Assembly: GCA_008360955.1 (NCBI GenBank) | Contig: LUCM01004329.1 | Coordinates: 3,495-67,494, forward strand | From: Fasciolopsis buskii | Taxonomy: Eukaryota; Platyhelminthes; Trematoda; Plagiorchiida; Fasciolidae | Length of the DNA: 64,000 nucleotides | Direction of reading: 5' to 3' | Part shown: positions 45,171 through 56,300 of the stretch, in pieces | Layout of the letters: every line of letters starts with the position of its first letter | Position numbering within the stretch: position 1 is the stretch's first letter | Notes under the pieces: generated by a model | Told to the model about the DNA's origin: nothing | The model's database searches: none | What the model saw: the letters and a program-made list of their open reading frames with translations, nothing else | Translations under genes and position numbers: made by a program

Positions 45171-46300
45171 TATGTGTTCAAAGTTATTATTCCTCGCTGG
45201 TACCAACATGCTTCATTCTGTTGTCGGCATTTTCAGCTTGCTCTTGTCCGGGTGAATTTCATACTACTACGTTATTTGTTAGGGTACAAGACAAACGTGC
45301 TCCTCAGAACGGCACAGAACGGGGGAAGCTGAGCACAACGATAACACCAGGTAGTCGACGCTAAAGATCTCGGTTTGCAGGTGAGATAAGTCTGGTAGGT
45401 ATTAGTTTGATCGGTATCTGAGTCCTGCCGGATGTTTGTATCCGTGTGCGACTCTCACCTGCTTGTCTATTTAAGTGCTGCAAGGCGCGAAGCATCTCTC
45501 GTAGCAGCTATAACCAGTAACCCATTCAAAATAACAGTCTTACAGACCTTGAAAGCTGCCTGCCATTTTCACAATTCTTGCGGCTTTGCAGTGCTGCCTA
45601 GTCTTATCACAATGGTATCACTGTACGTTAATTCCCAGATAGTTAGTTCTACTGTTTACTCAAAATATCCCCGGCGATTGTGTGATCTGCTTGTTTTCAA
45701 TAGTTTGTTTAATTTTGGACCATTGGCAGCATCTTGAGCCGCAGCTTGGGAATACTTGACATTGTTGGTAAAATATGTTCCGTCAAGTTAGACTACCGAT
45801 TTCTGTCCGCCTTTTGTTTAGCCGAGAATTAGTTCCCCCTTGCTTCCCCGAGAAAACTAACTCTCAGTAAATTTTGGTTAATATATTGCGTACTGCTCTA
45901 ATAACTCGCGATCCGAATTTTACCAATTCCGGATAACAAGCAAAATGAGGTAATCACGTGAGTTCAAATTTTTCTGGTTTGGTTCCGCTCCGCCTCGCTC
46001 TTTCTGCTTGGTGCACACTACGATCGTATTCATTAGTTTTTTAAAGTTCCCGGTTGAGGGGATTTTTACACTTCGCACATGGTTTCATGAGTGTTTACCA
46101 AGGGGCGTTACTGTGTGTGCCTGTGTATGCAGACTTGCGGTATCTATTGAATGTCATGAATGCCCGGATTGGCATTCTATCCGAAAAAACGTTTTCTAGT
46201 CTAATTTCGAATGTGCTGAATCTTTCACATGTGATTTGTTTGTGCACCCCAACACAAGGACTTCACGTGACCCTAGCATCAGATTCTTAACGTGTGATCT
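45171..46300. other. No recognised gene
   Basis: Short frames (up to 101 codons, 45432-45737) with no domain, splice context or repeat identity recognised. Confidence 0.35.
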
Positions 46301-46304
46301 GTCC

Positions 46305-46500
46305 ACTCAAAATTGGTCTAAATATCTTCACCTTCAATTCGCTGCGGTCCGGCTCGTTAACACACTTGGCTTAATTTGACCTTATGTGCTTCTACGCCAC
46401 TCGAAGGTTCAGGCTCATGGCTGCCTGTCCTTCCTTCACGTATTGAGCCTTAGCGACTGTGGGGTTCTCCCCTTCCGTTGCGCTCATGCTTGGAACATGT
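46305..46500 (+). repeat. Second tRNA-like repeat family, copy 4 (tail)
   Basis: ATTCGCTGCGGTCCGGCTCG, GCCACTCGAAGGTTCAGGCTCATGG, AGCCTTAGCGACTGTGGGG, CGCTCATGCTTGGAACATG; family order kept. Confidence 0.55.
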
Positions 46501-46639
46501 AATAAAAAGTAAGTTTATGGGGACTTGCTTTTATGCAAATTGATAAGATCTATCTGTGGTAAGGATATGGGTAGACTTTTACAGCCCTGTTCGTTATCTT
46601 TCAATGTGTCTTGATGATGTGCAGCGACTATACGTCGGA

Positions 46640-46915
46640 TGAGATAACAAGCGCTGGCCAATTGGATTAGGCCTATGTCACCCCGAACAGATCATATGTT
46701 CCAACCCCAGATCCGATCATCACTTTGATGGTGGGTGGCAACTCGCTGCCACCCAGGTTGTTATCATACTTGACTCACTGGAATATTATGTGGTCCTCCA
46801 TGCTTCCACGTTTCGGGTCGTGATTGCCGGTCCCCCTATCGTGTAGCGGCCCCCAGGCGGTCTTGTGACTTGCCCCTTCGATTACATCCATGCATCAGGT
46901 GTTATATGGAAAGGC
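46640..46915 (+). repeat. Second tRNA-like repeat family, copy 5 (head and tail)
   Basis: Head GCTGGCCAATTGGATTAGGCC and B-box-like GTTCCAACCCCAGATCCG, then TGGTGGGTGGCAACTCGCTGC, TGACTCACTGGAATATTATGTGG, TTCCACGTTTCGGGTC and the GGCGGTCTTGTG tail. Confidence 0.6.
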
Positions 46916-47006
46916 CTGGCGATATCCAATTTGCATATACAACTGCCTTGCATTCAATCAGTTTTAGTTCTCACAACTAGTGCAACTATACCACTTCAAG
47001 ATTTAT

Positions 47007-47447
47007 TTCAGAACAAAATACATTGAAATAAGAAACTGTAAAGCGAATGTTGGAAGCTGCATGTTTAATTTGGGAACAAGAGGCTGTGCTAAATCTCCCT
47101 CGCTCTTGATGTTTCTCATCGACCAGTTGAACACATCATTCACCAATCCATGATTCGTCGCCTGTCTCTTCACTGTTCGTGAAAAGAACTAACACAAGCG
47201 GCCGTGCCCCTTGGTCGACTCGCACAGATTGGCGTACGGCATAGCATCGCACTGTGTTGGCGCCCGTCCATTAGCGTGCATGGTGATGCCCGAATGAGGT
47301 CTGCCCCAGCTCTTGTGAAGGTTGTGAGGGGATAGGCAACTAATCATGGTCTGGTGACTGATGTGTTCAACTGGTCAGTGAGAGCACAGCTTCTTGTTCT
47401 CAAATTAAACTTACAGTTTCTCGTTACAATATTGTTTTTTTTCTGAA
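47007..47447. mobile_element. Foldback element with ~100-bp inverted arms
   Basis: Begins TTCAGAA and ends TTCTGAA. Left arm 47007-about 47130 and right arm about 47345-47447 are inverted copies: TTCCCAAATTAAAC / GTTTAATTTGGGAA-type, GAACACATCA against TGATGTGTTC, CAGCCTCTTG against AAGAGGCTG. The middle (about 47165-47340) is G+C-rich and has no open frame of note. This is the structure of a MITE or foldback transposon without its own transposase. A clear target duplication was not seen. Confidence 0.65.
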
Positions 47448-47489
47448 TTCAACGTCTAAATCTCACTAGAATCTCGTTTGATTCGTTAG

Positions 47490-47690
47490 GAGTGTGAATG
47501 GATGGTGATTCCATTTAAGAATCACATGATGATTCGTCGGAGGATTTTCGTCGGTCAGGCAAGGCTAACTTTCAGAAGGGGGACACAAAGCCCAAAAGTA
47601 TTGGTTTTTCTTCTTAGTTTTATACTTCGCATGCGGATGGATGAACAAAATTTCTCCGGAAGCACACGACCGGTTATAGTGCTTGAGGCA
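47490..47690 (+). repeat. Unknown repeat with conserved PF.NH...FVG frame, copy 1
   Basis: Frame from 47502 reads MVIPFKNHMMIRRRIFVGQARLTFRRGTQSPK. The copy at 61004 gives MVIPFLNH...FVGRTYLTFRKGTQGPK in the same frame. Conservation of the peptide frame in two diverged copies suggests a coding origin in some mobile element; I do not recognise the family. Confidence 0.5.
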
Positions 47691-47819
47691 TGCTTGCAGT
47701 GTGAGGGGCATGCTCCAGTATCACAAGAACCTCACAATATGGGAGCAGGGGAGCTGGAAACCGTGGCACTGATACTTGGAGTGGCACAAAGCCACATGAA
47801 ATCTCAGCAGGTCAGATGC

Positions 47820-47925
47820 GGTATCGAGCCGGGAGACAGCGTGATCGGCGGATCTGACATTCGAACCTCTGATTTTTTGGAGTGGCAGACGCTTAATCCA
47901 CGTAACCACTGCTGGTTGCTGCCTC
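47820..47925 (-). repeat. tRNA-like head of the second SINE family
   Basis: On the minus strand: GTTACGTGGATTAAGCGTCTGCC (A-box region) and GAGGTTCGAATGTCAGATCC (B box GGTTCGAATGTC). This is the clearest pol III-type head of the family. Confidence 0.5.
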
Positions 47926-48119
47926 GCGTCATCGAATAGTTGTGAAATGAAATTCGTGAAACCATGGATGAGAACAACTGTAGAAAAGCCACTGCTTTTC
48001 GAGTGCAAAACAACGCTGAATATGACACTTAGCTATGCCATCCGAGGTCTCCAACCATGGTGCTGGTGGGTCTCGCACTCCACCTCGTTTACCTAACTGG
48101 ACCTATTTGAGAAACCTCA

Positions 48120-50140
48120 TCTTGATGTGTTGTGATGGCTTGCGCAATACCAAAAGGCGATTCAGTCGAAGATTCAGTCACGCCTCAAAAATTCATAAGT
48201 GCAGTACTAAAGAACTAATCTCCTAGTCATCCCAGCTGGGGATTGATTTGCACTCGTAACTCAGTTGAAAAATTCTATGAATGGTTTCTAATCCCGTGCG
48301 TTTTATCAAACTTCATCGACCTCTGAATCTTAGCTCTTTTAATTTACATACTCTCATGCTAATCAGCCAATGGAATCATCGGAGGTTGATGTTTTCTGCA
48401 TCAGTGTGACGCGAATTCATGATTCCGGTAGTACAATTCAAGTAAATGCATCGCGTATCTTATCGTCCTATTTCCTTCGCGCATCGAAAAACAAAGCAGC
48501 TCGCGCTGCGGGTCAAAATGTTTCAGGATAGTCATGACTGACAGAGCTGAAACGATTATTTTGAACTGAATCTCGTTTAATAGTTATACGCCGTAAGACT
48601 GTAGGGGTCACTTGACGTTCGGAAGAACCTTTGTCTTATGCATAGCTTGTTTGTCGTCTCGACATTTGCTCCAACAGACAGTAGCACGGATATGCAGAAG
48701 AAGGAGTTCTAAAGCGAACTCGACACTCAGTCGTGGAATTAAAAGCTCTAACATTTTGGTGCGAAAACGAAGTGTACCTTGTTTTGATGGGCATTCCTCC
48801 TTGCCCGCTTAGTATACAGATAACGCTAGGCTTCTCCAGTTTTGTACAGACAATTGATTATTCCTACCCAGTGCTTATTTCCGGCACATTAGTCTCTAAG
48901 TTTACAGGAATTTTCTATCAGGTCGAGGTGGTCAATTAGATTCGGCGTCTGCCACCAGAGGGTCAGAGTTCCGAATCCAAGATCTGCCCGTCACTGGTGG
49001 TAGACGACAACTCGCTGTCGTCCGGTTCGTAACCATAACTGCCTTAGTGAGATCTTACATGGTTCTGTCCCACTCCAGGTTTCAGGGTCAACATTGCCCC
49101 CCCCCCGTCTAGTGGACCCTAATGACTAAGGGGCATGCCTCTTCCACTGCACTCGTGTTTCAGGCAAGTCAAAAAAGCGGCCACTGGTGCAGTTTTGTAG
49201 ATTCTTTCGGTTCACCTATATATAATTGGACTGTGTTGGTTTTAATGCTGTTTTATCTTCAGCTCATTGGTCATCGACACAAACGGTAAACTTGGTTCGC
49301 CGTGCGATGTCTGCACGATCCAGATGTTCGAACCAGTTGCCATGATCAACTGTCAGACGAGCTTGAGAATGCGATATAGATGACTACTGGAATCACACCA
49401 AACGAGCAGCACACTTGGCAGCAAGTTTCCTTTGGGGCACTGGGTCCGTCAAACTGTACGGAGGTGATACCATGATATCTGCAGCGTCAAGTAATAACAA
49501 GCCTTGTGGAAGATCGCGATAACTGGTAGGTTAAGGTAACCGAATAAATAGAATTAGCAGTTACTTCAGGTAATAGTTCATAACTGTCTAAGCTTATTCA
49601 CGATACCGGGAAGACGAACTTCGGTCAATGAAACGGTTTGGAATGGAAATGGAGAGTTTATTTATTGTATACACGTAAGACTCAGCCGTTGCGCTGAATA
49701 ATTCATGGGGTATTTTTTGGCCTCACGCTAATACAGTTACTCTCACACGAACAGCTGTGAATCCTTGGGAGCTGTCACTTGACATTTCAAGGGAATTGGA
49801 AATAGAGTCGGACATTTGACTAAACAGTTGGTCCCGATAAACTCCCTTCAGTTTTTTTCGAACTGGGTAGAAAAGCCTTGGTTGTGACACTTACCTCCTT
49901 GCTGACACTTAGGATGAGGAGCGTATTCCGTTATCATGGAGCCAGTGACTTTGTATTAATGTTTCAGAAGGGAATGTCCAGTGACTGTTGTAACCATCGT
50001 GGGTCACTTTAATTTCAATGGCTTCGATAATACTGCGGCCTTTGACACTGGTTCACGAGCAGCAAGCCGGATTACGTCCAGGTCGAGCTTGCATCGGTCA
50101 GGCTTTTGCTCTCCGCTAATTATTCAAGACGCGTTACACA
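48120..50140 (+). mobile_element. Old RTE-clade LINE copy, heavily decayed
   Basis: All parts of an RTE element in order: leader-like GTGTTGTGATGGCTTGCG (48126); endonuclease start LNLSSFNLHTLM and DVFCISV.RIHDSGSTIQ (about 48318-48450); RT region 49555-50130, where AACTTCGGTCAATGAAACGG, TGAATCCTTGGGAGCTGTCACTTGACAT, GGAATTGGAAATAGAGTCGG, ATGAGGAGCGTATTCCG and GCAAGCCGGATTACGTCCAGGTCGAG-like strings align with copies A and B at roughly 70-80 percent by eye. A tRNA-like repeat (48925-49170) is inserted in the middle. Stops and indels everywhere. Confidence 0.7.
48925..49170 (+). repeat. Second tRNA-like repeat family, copy 6 (most complete)
   Basis: Head GTCGAGGTGGTCAATTAGATTCGGCGTCTGCC with B-box-like GAGTTCCGAATCC, then CACTGGTGGTAGACGACAACTCGCTG, CACTCCAGGTTTCAGGGTCA, a C9 run at about 49101, GGACCCTAATGACTAAGGGGCATGCC and CTGCACTCGTGTTTCAGGC. 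Inserted within the old RTE copy. Confidence 0.6.
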
Positions 50141-50144
50141 TACC

Positions 50145-51735
50145 ACTGTCAGAGTCATACTTTTTCTCGACTAGAAAGGAATCTTGTAGATTTCTTTCCA
50201 TTTTAACCTGTGGTATGGCCAGAAACGCAAGTATCGGAGCGCCTCTTCCTGCTTTTTAAAGGTAAATAATGGCCGATAATGGTAAAGCCCATTGGTTGAG
50301 GTTTTCATATAATTTCGCCACGTTATGGTTTGATCATCTATACTCCTCTTCCAGCCGATGAATACTTCAAACAGCAATGCATACCGAGGATGTCGTTCTG
50401 CGAGCATGCGTAACACGTATCCAGCGCCTCAACGTGCTCAAATCAAATGCTTTTTCGATTGACTATACCAATGCCCTACGTGTCACTTGTGGTATATTAA
50501 GACAATATTCCCACCTCAGTTGAGTGATACTTTCAGGCACGAGCGCTCCGACACCGATAGCATTCGGATATCTGTTTTTACCGGCTGGGTTTCTGAGCCA
50601 TGTTGCAACAATCTTGTAAATGTAACGTTAGCTCGACCTTTAGTCAAAAGTGGAACGTCGTGCCGACACCACAGATGAATGGTAAACACCAAGTGATCCT
50701 TCTGTATTTGCGGCGGCGCTTCATCCAATTTGCGCTATTGTTTTCATCTTCATGACATCCGGTAATCGACCGGAGGTCGAGTTTGGACAGAGATAGTAAG
50801 ATCTCTCCTGACATATAGCTAACAAATAGAGTAGTTAACAACAGGTGTCCGAAGATTGTCTGTGCTTAAATAACAATGTTTGCTTGGCATTGGTGGGATG
50901 TCGTTAGAAAATTCCCTTGGCAACTCTGAGGTTAGATGTAAATTACTATTAGGTCACATATCTTGTACGGTCGAAAAGACACATAATTCGATTCGGTTGA
51001 GGTGATAGGGATATGTATGACATCCATCTCCGGATCCACTTCCTCTGTATGAGCTTTTCTCCGAGGCAAATAGTGGATAGGAGATGAGTTAAGGACGTCT
51101 GTCAATGGACGTGACTGCGAAATATTAAAACTGACCAGTAGACTATTCCGAATAGGTCGAACTAGGCTAATGGGTCTGCTTTCAAGTGGTCACACTTGTA
51201 ATCAATCTGGTCATGACAGGCTATCAGAATGAATGTCGAAGTCGGGAATTAATCTCGTCTACTCAACTTAATTCCAATGTCGACAAACCGTTTAGGCCAA
51301 GGTTTCGGATGGTGGGGTATCATGCACTTTCGCTAAAGCATGCTCTGATTTTGGATTTCGCCGAGTGGTTCCACTCAGTCTAATAAACTTCCGTGCAATT
51401 GAGTTACGTTGAGAAAACCTGTAATATAGAAGTAGCCAACATCTGTCACACAACACGAAAAACAAATTATTCCTGCAAAGATTATGCTAGGTTAATTAGA
51501 CTTCGAGCCTCAATGTATCTTTGATGTGAATATCGCTACGCAGTAGCAATCAGACAATATCAAGATGCAGTCCGTTACGCAAGGCTGAAAATGCTCGCAT
51601 AAAAATGAGAAAGTGACGGTAACACTTGCGGCTCTTTGTAATCACCAAACCTGACGTTTAGATCCCACATGTTTTATCATCAACAGAACTTCAGTTGTTG
51701 ATGAAGCGTTTTCAACGTAAACGTCATTTTGGTAG
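50145..51735. other. No recognised gene
   Basis: Short frames only (up to 81 codons). Nothing recognised. Confidence 0.4.
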
Positions 51736-51739
51736 TAGG

Positions 51740-51878
51740 AGATTGAATGTTTTCATGAAATAATTCACCATGTGATATGATCGCTCAACTGACCATAAAG
51801 AAACCATGGAAGCACTGTACGGCTGTTTCATCCTTGTTAGGAATCACCAGCAGCGCATATCCACCGCGCCCGAACTAG
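51740..51878 (-). repeat. tRNA-derived SINE, copy 3 (5'-truncated, core mutated)
   Basis: Minus-strand tail portion: core reads CTGGTGA in place of CTGATGA, while GAAACAGC and CAGTGC are kept. The head is lost. It abuts a plus-strand tail fragment at 51882-51925, giving a short palindrome. Confidence 0.7.
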
Positions 51879-51881
51879 GAA

Positions 51882-51925
51882 TTATTTCATGAAAACATTC
51901 AATCTCTCCTACTACTAAAATGTAT
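51882..51925 (+). repeat. SINE 3' tail fragment
   Basis: GAATTATTTCATGAAAACATTCAATCT... matches, in inverted orientation, the far end of the minus-strand SINE (51736-51767). Confidence 0.6.
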
Positions 51926-52100
51926 CAAGTAATCAAGCTCTGTAGGTCATATCCAAAGCCTTCGTCGTACTTAGGCTACCTGCAGAGAAGTCATCTATCA
52001 GTAGGGGTCGATCGCTTGATCTAACGGACAGTAACCGTGCAAATCAGTGACGGATAGGTGCAACATCATGTGGTGAAGTTGAACAAACCGTTCAGAGCCT

Positions 52101-52290
52101 GCCCGGTAGCGTAATGGCTAAGGCGTTCGACTCAGAATCGTTCGTCCTTGTTCGGGTTCGCATCCCAGTTCGGGCGCGGTCCATATGCACTGCTGATGAT
52201 TCCTAACAAGGATGAAACAGCTGTACAGTGCTTCCATGGTTTCTTTATGGTCAGTTGAGCGATGATATCACATGGTGAATTATTCCATGT
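52101..52290 (+). repeat. tRNA-Leu-like SINE, copy 4 (intact head and ribozyme core)
   Basis: Head 52101-52175: terminal GCCCG pairs with CGGGC; A box TAGCGTAATGG (52107-52117); anticodon-like loop CTCAGAA (52131-52137; would read Leu CAG); B box GGTTCGCATCC (52155-52165, one mismatch). Length and the extra bases between anticodon and T arms fit a class II tRNA such as Leu. The tail holds the hammerhead at 52181-52239 and ends in the A+T-rich string TATCACATGGTGAATTATT. No protein is encoded. Transcription by RNA polymerase III is inferred from the boxes. Confidence 0.8.
52181..52239 (+). ncRNA. Predicted type I hammerhead ribozyme in SINE tail
   Basis: On paper: stem I CCAT/ATGG plus GCACTG (52187-52192) / CAGTGC (52226-52231) with an internal loop between; core CTGATGA (52193-52199); stem II TCCT (52201-52204) / AGGA (52209-52212); GAAA (52214-52217); minimal stem III AC/GT (52217-52218 with 52223-52224); cleavage expected after A52225. 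All invariant core bases are present. Weak points are a U-U mismatch at the base of stem II, where G-C is usual, and a very short stem III, which in known minimal hammerheads often needs dimers. Schistosome SINE-like repeats (Sm-alpha) are known to carry hammerheads. Confidence 0.7.
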
Positions 52291-52299
52291 AAACGTCAT

Positions 52300-53300
52300 T
52301 CTCAGCTTTTAAAGGACCACCAATCTGAGCCAGTATTCAAAACCATTGACAATCGACCTTACTTTTTGGTGGTTGAGCATGTCAGCTGTGATGACCTGTA
52401 CAATTCATTTCTGCCTGATTGCGATCTGAGGTAAACCTAGATTAACTCTACTTTGTCATCTGTAAAAAGCTACCGAACTAATCCCATCTGCTCATCTCAT
52501 GCAATCGATACACTTATTGTTTACCCTAGTAACCCGTCTCCAAAAAACTGCGTCCGTCCTCAGTCAGCTAGAAATGGTGGCTGCTCCGCATGACTCCCTG
52601 GTGTGTCTGTCTGTCGGTAGGATAGTGGCAATTCCCAGTGGATGTCTGTTGTCTTAGTCCCTGCATGTCGTATCGTGCCATGTCAACGTGGAACTGAAAT
52701 TCCGCTCACTTTTAATCCCAATCTTGTCATTTATTTGAGCCTAATTTCTTCCACTAGCACCGTTTGGTTCCGATTTGCTTTTTTAAAGGGGTTTCCAAAT
52801 TGTAAGATGTACACAAGCATGTTTTCAGTGGGTCTATTCTTTCCCCAATACTTTCACTTTTATGACAATGAAACTCCAGTTGATAGAAGGTTAAATTTTT
52901 GATAGATGTCAAATTCAGTCAGAAAAACGGTAAATGAATCAGTTATTGTCAACAAAAACAGTCGAACAGTTTAATTAGGCCATTTCGTTAGTAAGCTTGC
53001 GTCACTTAAACGTGCGTTGCATTGTCAGTCGCTCACGAGAAAAGGTATAGTGCTTGAATTACTTTCCGCTTTCAGTAAAGTTCATAGTCACAGAGGCGAA
53101 TAAGAATTGCTTTGACAGGTGACAGTTCCCTCAGCTTGATTACTCTTGGCACGTGATGTATGCTTATGTCCGGCACCGCCTACAGATTTGCACATCTATG
53201 CCGAAGACACTTGACTGCGTTTGTAACGAGGTGGAATTCAACTCCGGTGTTCGACGTTGCTTTATGGTACACTTTCCTTCGAATAGAGAGACGATTGTAC
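52300..53300. other. No recognised gene
   Basis: Short frames only, no shared repeat recognised. Confidence 0.4.
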
Positions 53301-53302
53301 AT

Positions 53303-53304
<2 letters not shown>

Positions 53305-53336
<32 letters not shown>
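53305..53336. repeat. (AT)n microsatellite
   Basis: Pure AT run of about 32 bp. Confidence 0.95.
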
Positions 53337-53338
<2 letters not shown>

Positions 53339-56300
53339 TTTAATGTCCAACAGCACGTATCCACCAAATCAAGAGAAGTCTCAGCAAAGTCAGTTATCAC
53401 CTCCACTTTAGTTCTCTCAATTTTATTGCATTATGTTGCTATTGCGTATGCTTTCTCTTATAGTTGCAGTCAGCAACACACGTTGTGCGGGTTATATGCT
53501 GACTAAGGACTGCATATTTCAAATGCAGTGACCTCGCTGAAGTGTTGTATACATTAGCTCGTTCCTGTCTTTCATAACCTACTTGTTTGATTGGTTACTT
53601 TGCATGGTTCTTGCGATTGTACGTTCTTCTCTCAGAAGCCGTGTGATATGTTTGAATGAAATGAACTACAAGTTGTGAGCTGCTAAGACTGCACTGCTCT
53701 TTTGGACTAAACATGTATTGTCCTTGACTGATCGATACCTTGGATTCACAGCCAGATGTCCTGTGTAACCGATGGTAGACATATCGAACTAGTGTGATCC
53801 CACTTGGTGTTTTCTAACGAACACATTCTTGACTAGTGAGTGGCATCATCAGAGTGAGCATTGTGATGAAGCTTGGTTTAATAAGGTTAGGATTGTTCCG
53901 TTTCGTTCTTGTGCTTAGATACATCTCTCATCAGGAGGGTCGTTGCTACGTGCGTGTAGCGCTTTTAAAGTGGATTTTAAGTGCACAAATGGTGGACGTA
54001 TGTGTCCCATTCGTAAATGAAGCGAGTAAGACGTATGCACCGGCAAGAAATCGATACCATCTAACTGAATCACAGTCCGTACTTCTATACTGTTACTATC
54101 TCGCCGGTGTTTACAATTTTTCCGCCTTGCTATAAGCGTTTGGATGTAGTTAGTATCTCGAAGCAACAATAATGCCTGGATCGGGAATGGTTCTCCTCAA
54201 TTAGACTCGTAGCAGCAAATGGTTCTTGGCTTTCATCTCATTGTTATCCACTGTCGCCGGGTTGAGATTAGCTGCGTTTGCGTGTCTGTCGGCTGGTATA
54301 GCGTCTGAACCAAAGGTAGTTTTGACATTCGGTTGATCTTTCGATTTACTGGAACGTTCTTCGAGGAAATCGTTGAGACGAGACCAAGTCAGTCGAGAAT
54401 GACATTCATAGTCCAGTAATGCATTAACCGATATGCAAACCCGTTAAAATTAGCTCCCGTACAAGAATGTAGAAGTCGAATGCAGGATTTGACCACTTTC
54501 TATCGTTCACGTGAATGTGAGCACCAAATATCGAAATTCCCTTGATCGATATACTTCTCCCACTCTTTGCTTGGTGAGCCACTGTTCGAAATCATCGCGT
54601 TTGTCTTTTACATCTGGCCAGTTACGTTCTACTGGTTGTGCGACAAATTGTTTTCTCTTACAATCATGGCTGTCTAGCAAGCGGTTGACTGATAATGTAC
54701 TAATTGTTGCACTAACAATTTTAATCTCCACTTTTATTTTCGGTTGAGTTGAAACAATCTGGGTAGTCGCCGATTATGGTGCACAAAGTTTGGACATAGT
54801 CACCGAATCTTCGAAAAATACTTACTTGCTTCATGCTCCGATTTGGCAATAGTTGGCATATTTTGATTTTTATTCCCAGGGTCCGAGAAAGATAATTCAG
54901 ACACTAAACAACACGTTTAATGTTGTATGACAGCGTACTCTTGGTCTGTTTAAGTCATGGTTTCCGTATTCATCCAGTTCTTCATAATGAACTAATTGTC
55001 AAATGGCAAGCGAGCACAATATCCCCTACGGAAAAACCCGCCCTGGGTAGCAAGTGGCAGCCCACCAACGAAAAACAGTAGCGATTCATCGGCTCACCTG
55101 TCAATCCGATCACGTCTATAGGGCTGAAGTTGTCCAGCGGTTTTCAGGCTCAGAGATCAAAAAGACGAAGAAATAGAATAGTAAGGTATGCATTCTCATT
55201 TTGAAAATCTCTGTCACTTGCTGACCAGATAAATCTACGGTTCGGATGCCGATACGCTTATTTCTGCCACAGCACGCAGTCAGTTGTCAAAGCTAAATCT
55301 GTTTTATGAATCCCAGCTAGCCATTAAATCGGAGTTTTTTTTGACGCAATCACTGTCCAAGTATCCGTGTTTCCCGTTATCCCGTTTCTAATGCCCATGA
55401 AACGTGCTACATTTAGCCACTTGTGAGGCGTCAAAAACAAGGTCGTTTGCTGCTGTCTCAACCGGGTCTTTTTCAGGAATCATAATTCATAGCGGCTAAA
55501 ATGTCTTGATCGAAGGCTATAAAGCCATGAGTGGAAGACAAAATCCATGGATGAAGATTAAGGCCTATGCGTTAGGACTGAGTATCCACGGGGAATACTA
55601 GATAAGTGGGGCTTGCTATAAAGGAGTTTGGCATTAGGGATTGAGAAGGTCAAGTTTGTTATGGTCTGGGCTTATCCTAATATCGGAAGTGGACGGGTTA
55701 TCACATACTCAATATGTCAACTACGTTATTTAGGCTGGCCTCTTGGTGATTGGACCAGGTTAGAATGAATGTATGCACAAACTGTGAGCTCAAAGATAGC
55801 TTGCACATGCACTAGCCCTACTTTGACATTCATCGCTAAGTGATTCCTGTAACCAAGAAGTCAGCTGACACAGGGCCCGTTCTTCTTTTGTTTACGTTCA
55901 GTAGGTGCGCAGAATCATAGATATTCTATTAACCAAGTATCCATATGGTATGGTCATCTCCCACCTATTTTTTTACCTCCTTTCTACTGTCTTCAATTGT
56001 TCAGTGATTTTCCATGTCACATCTTTCAACTTTCTCAAATGCAATGAAATTTTATTTTCGCTTGCCAAAGGCGCCTGGCCGCTTTCTCTGAAGGATGTAC
56101 GTTCCCTACGTTCTATTAACGATTCGACAGTTCTCATAGTGAAATTAGTGCTTGCTCATTAGATCTTGATAACCTCGTTTGTAGTTCAAAAGGCAATACG
56201 CCAGTGAGCATCGTATTGAAAATCCTTCTTCCGAGATCAATAAAGGGACATTCTGTTTTGACTTTACCACGTGATGTCCCATTCACATTTGATTTTCGGA

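Noticed and set aside
52101..52175. Functional tRNA-Leu gene
   Set aside because: Anticodon stem has only three pairs, B box has a mismatch, and the unit recurs with the same non-tRNA tail, so it is a SINE head.
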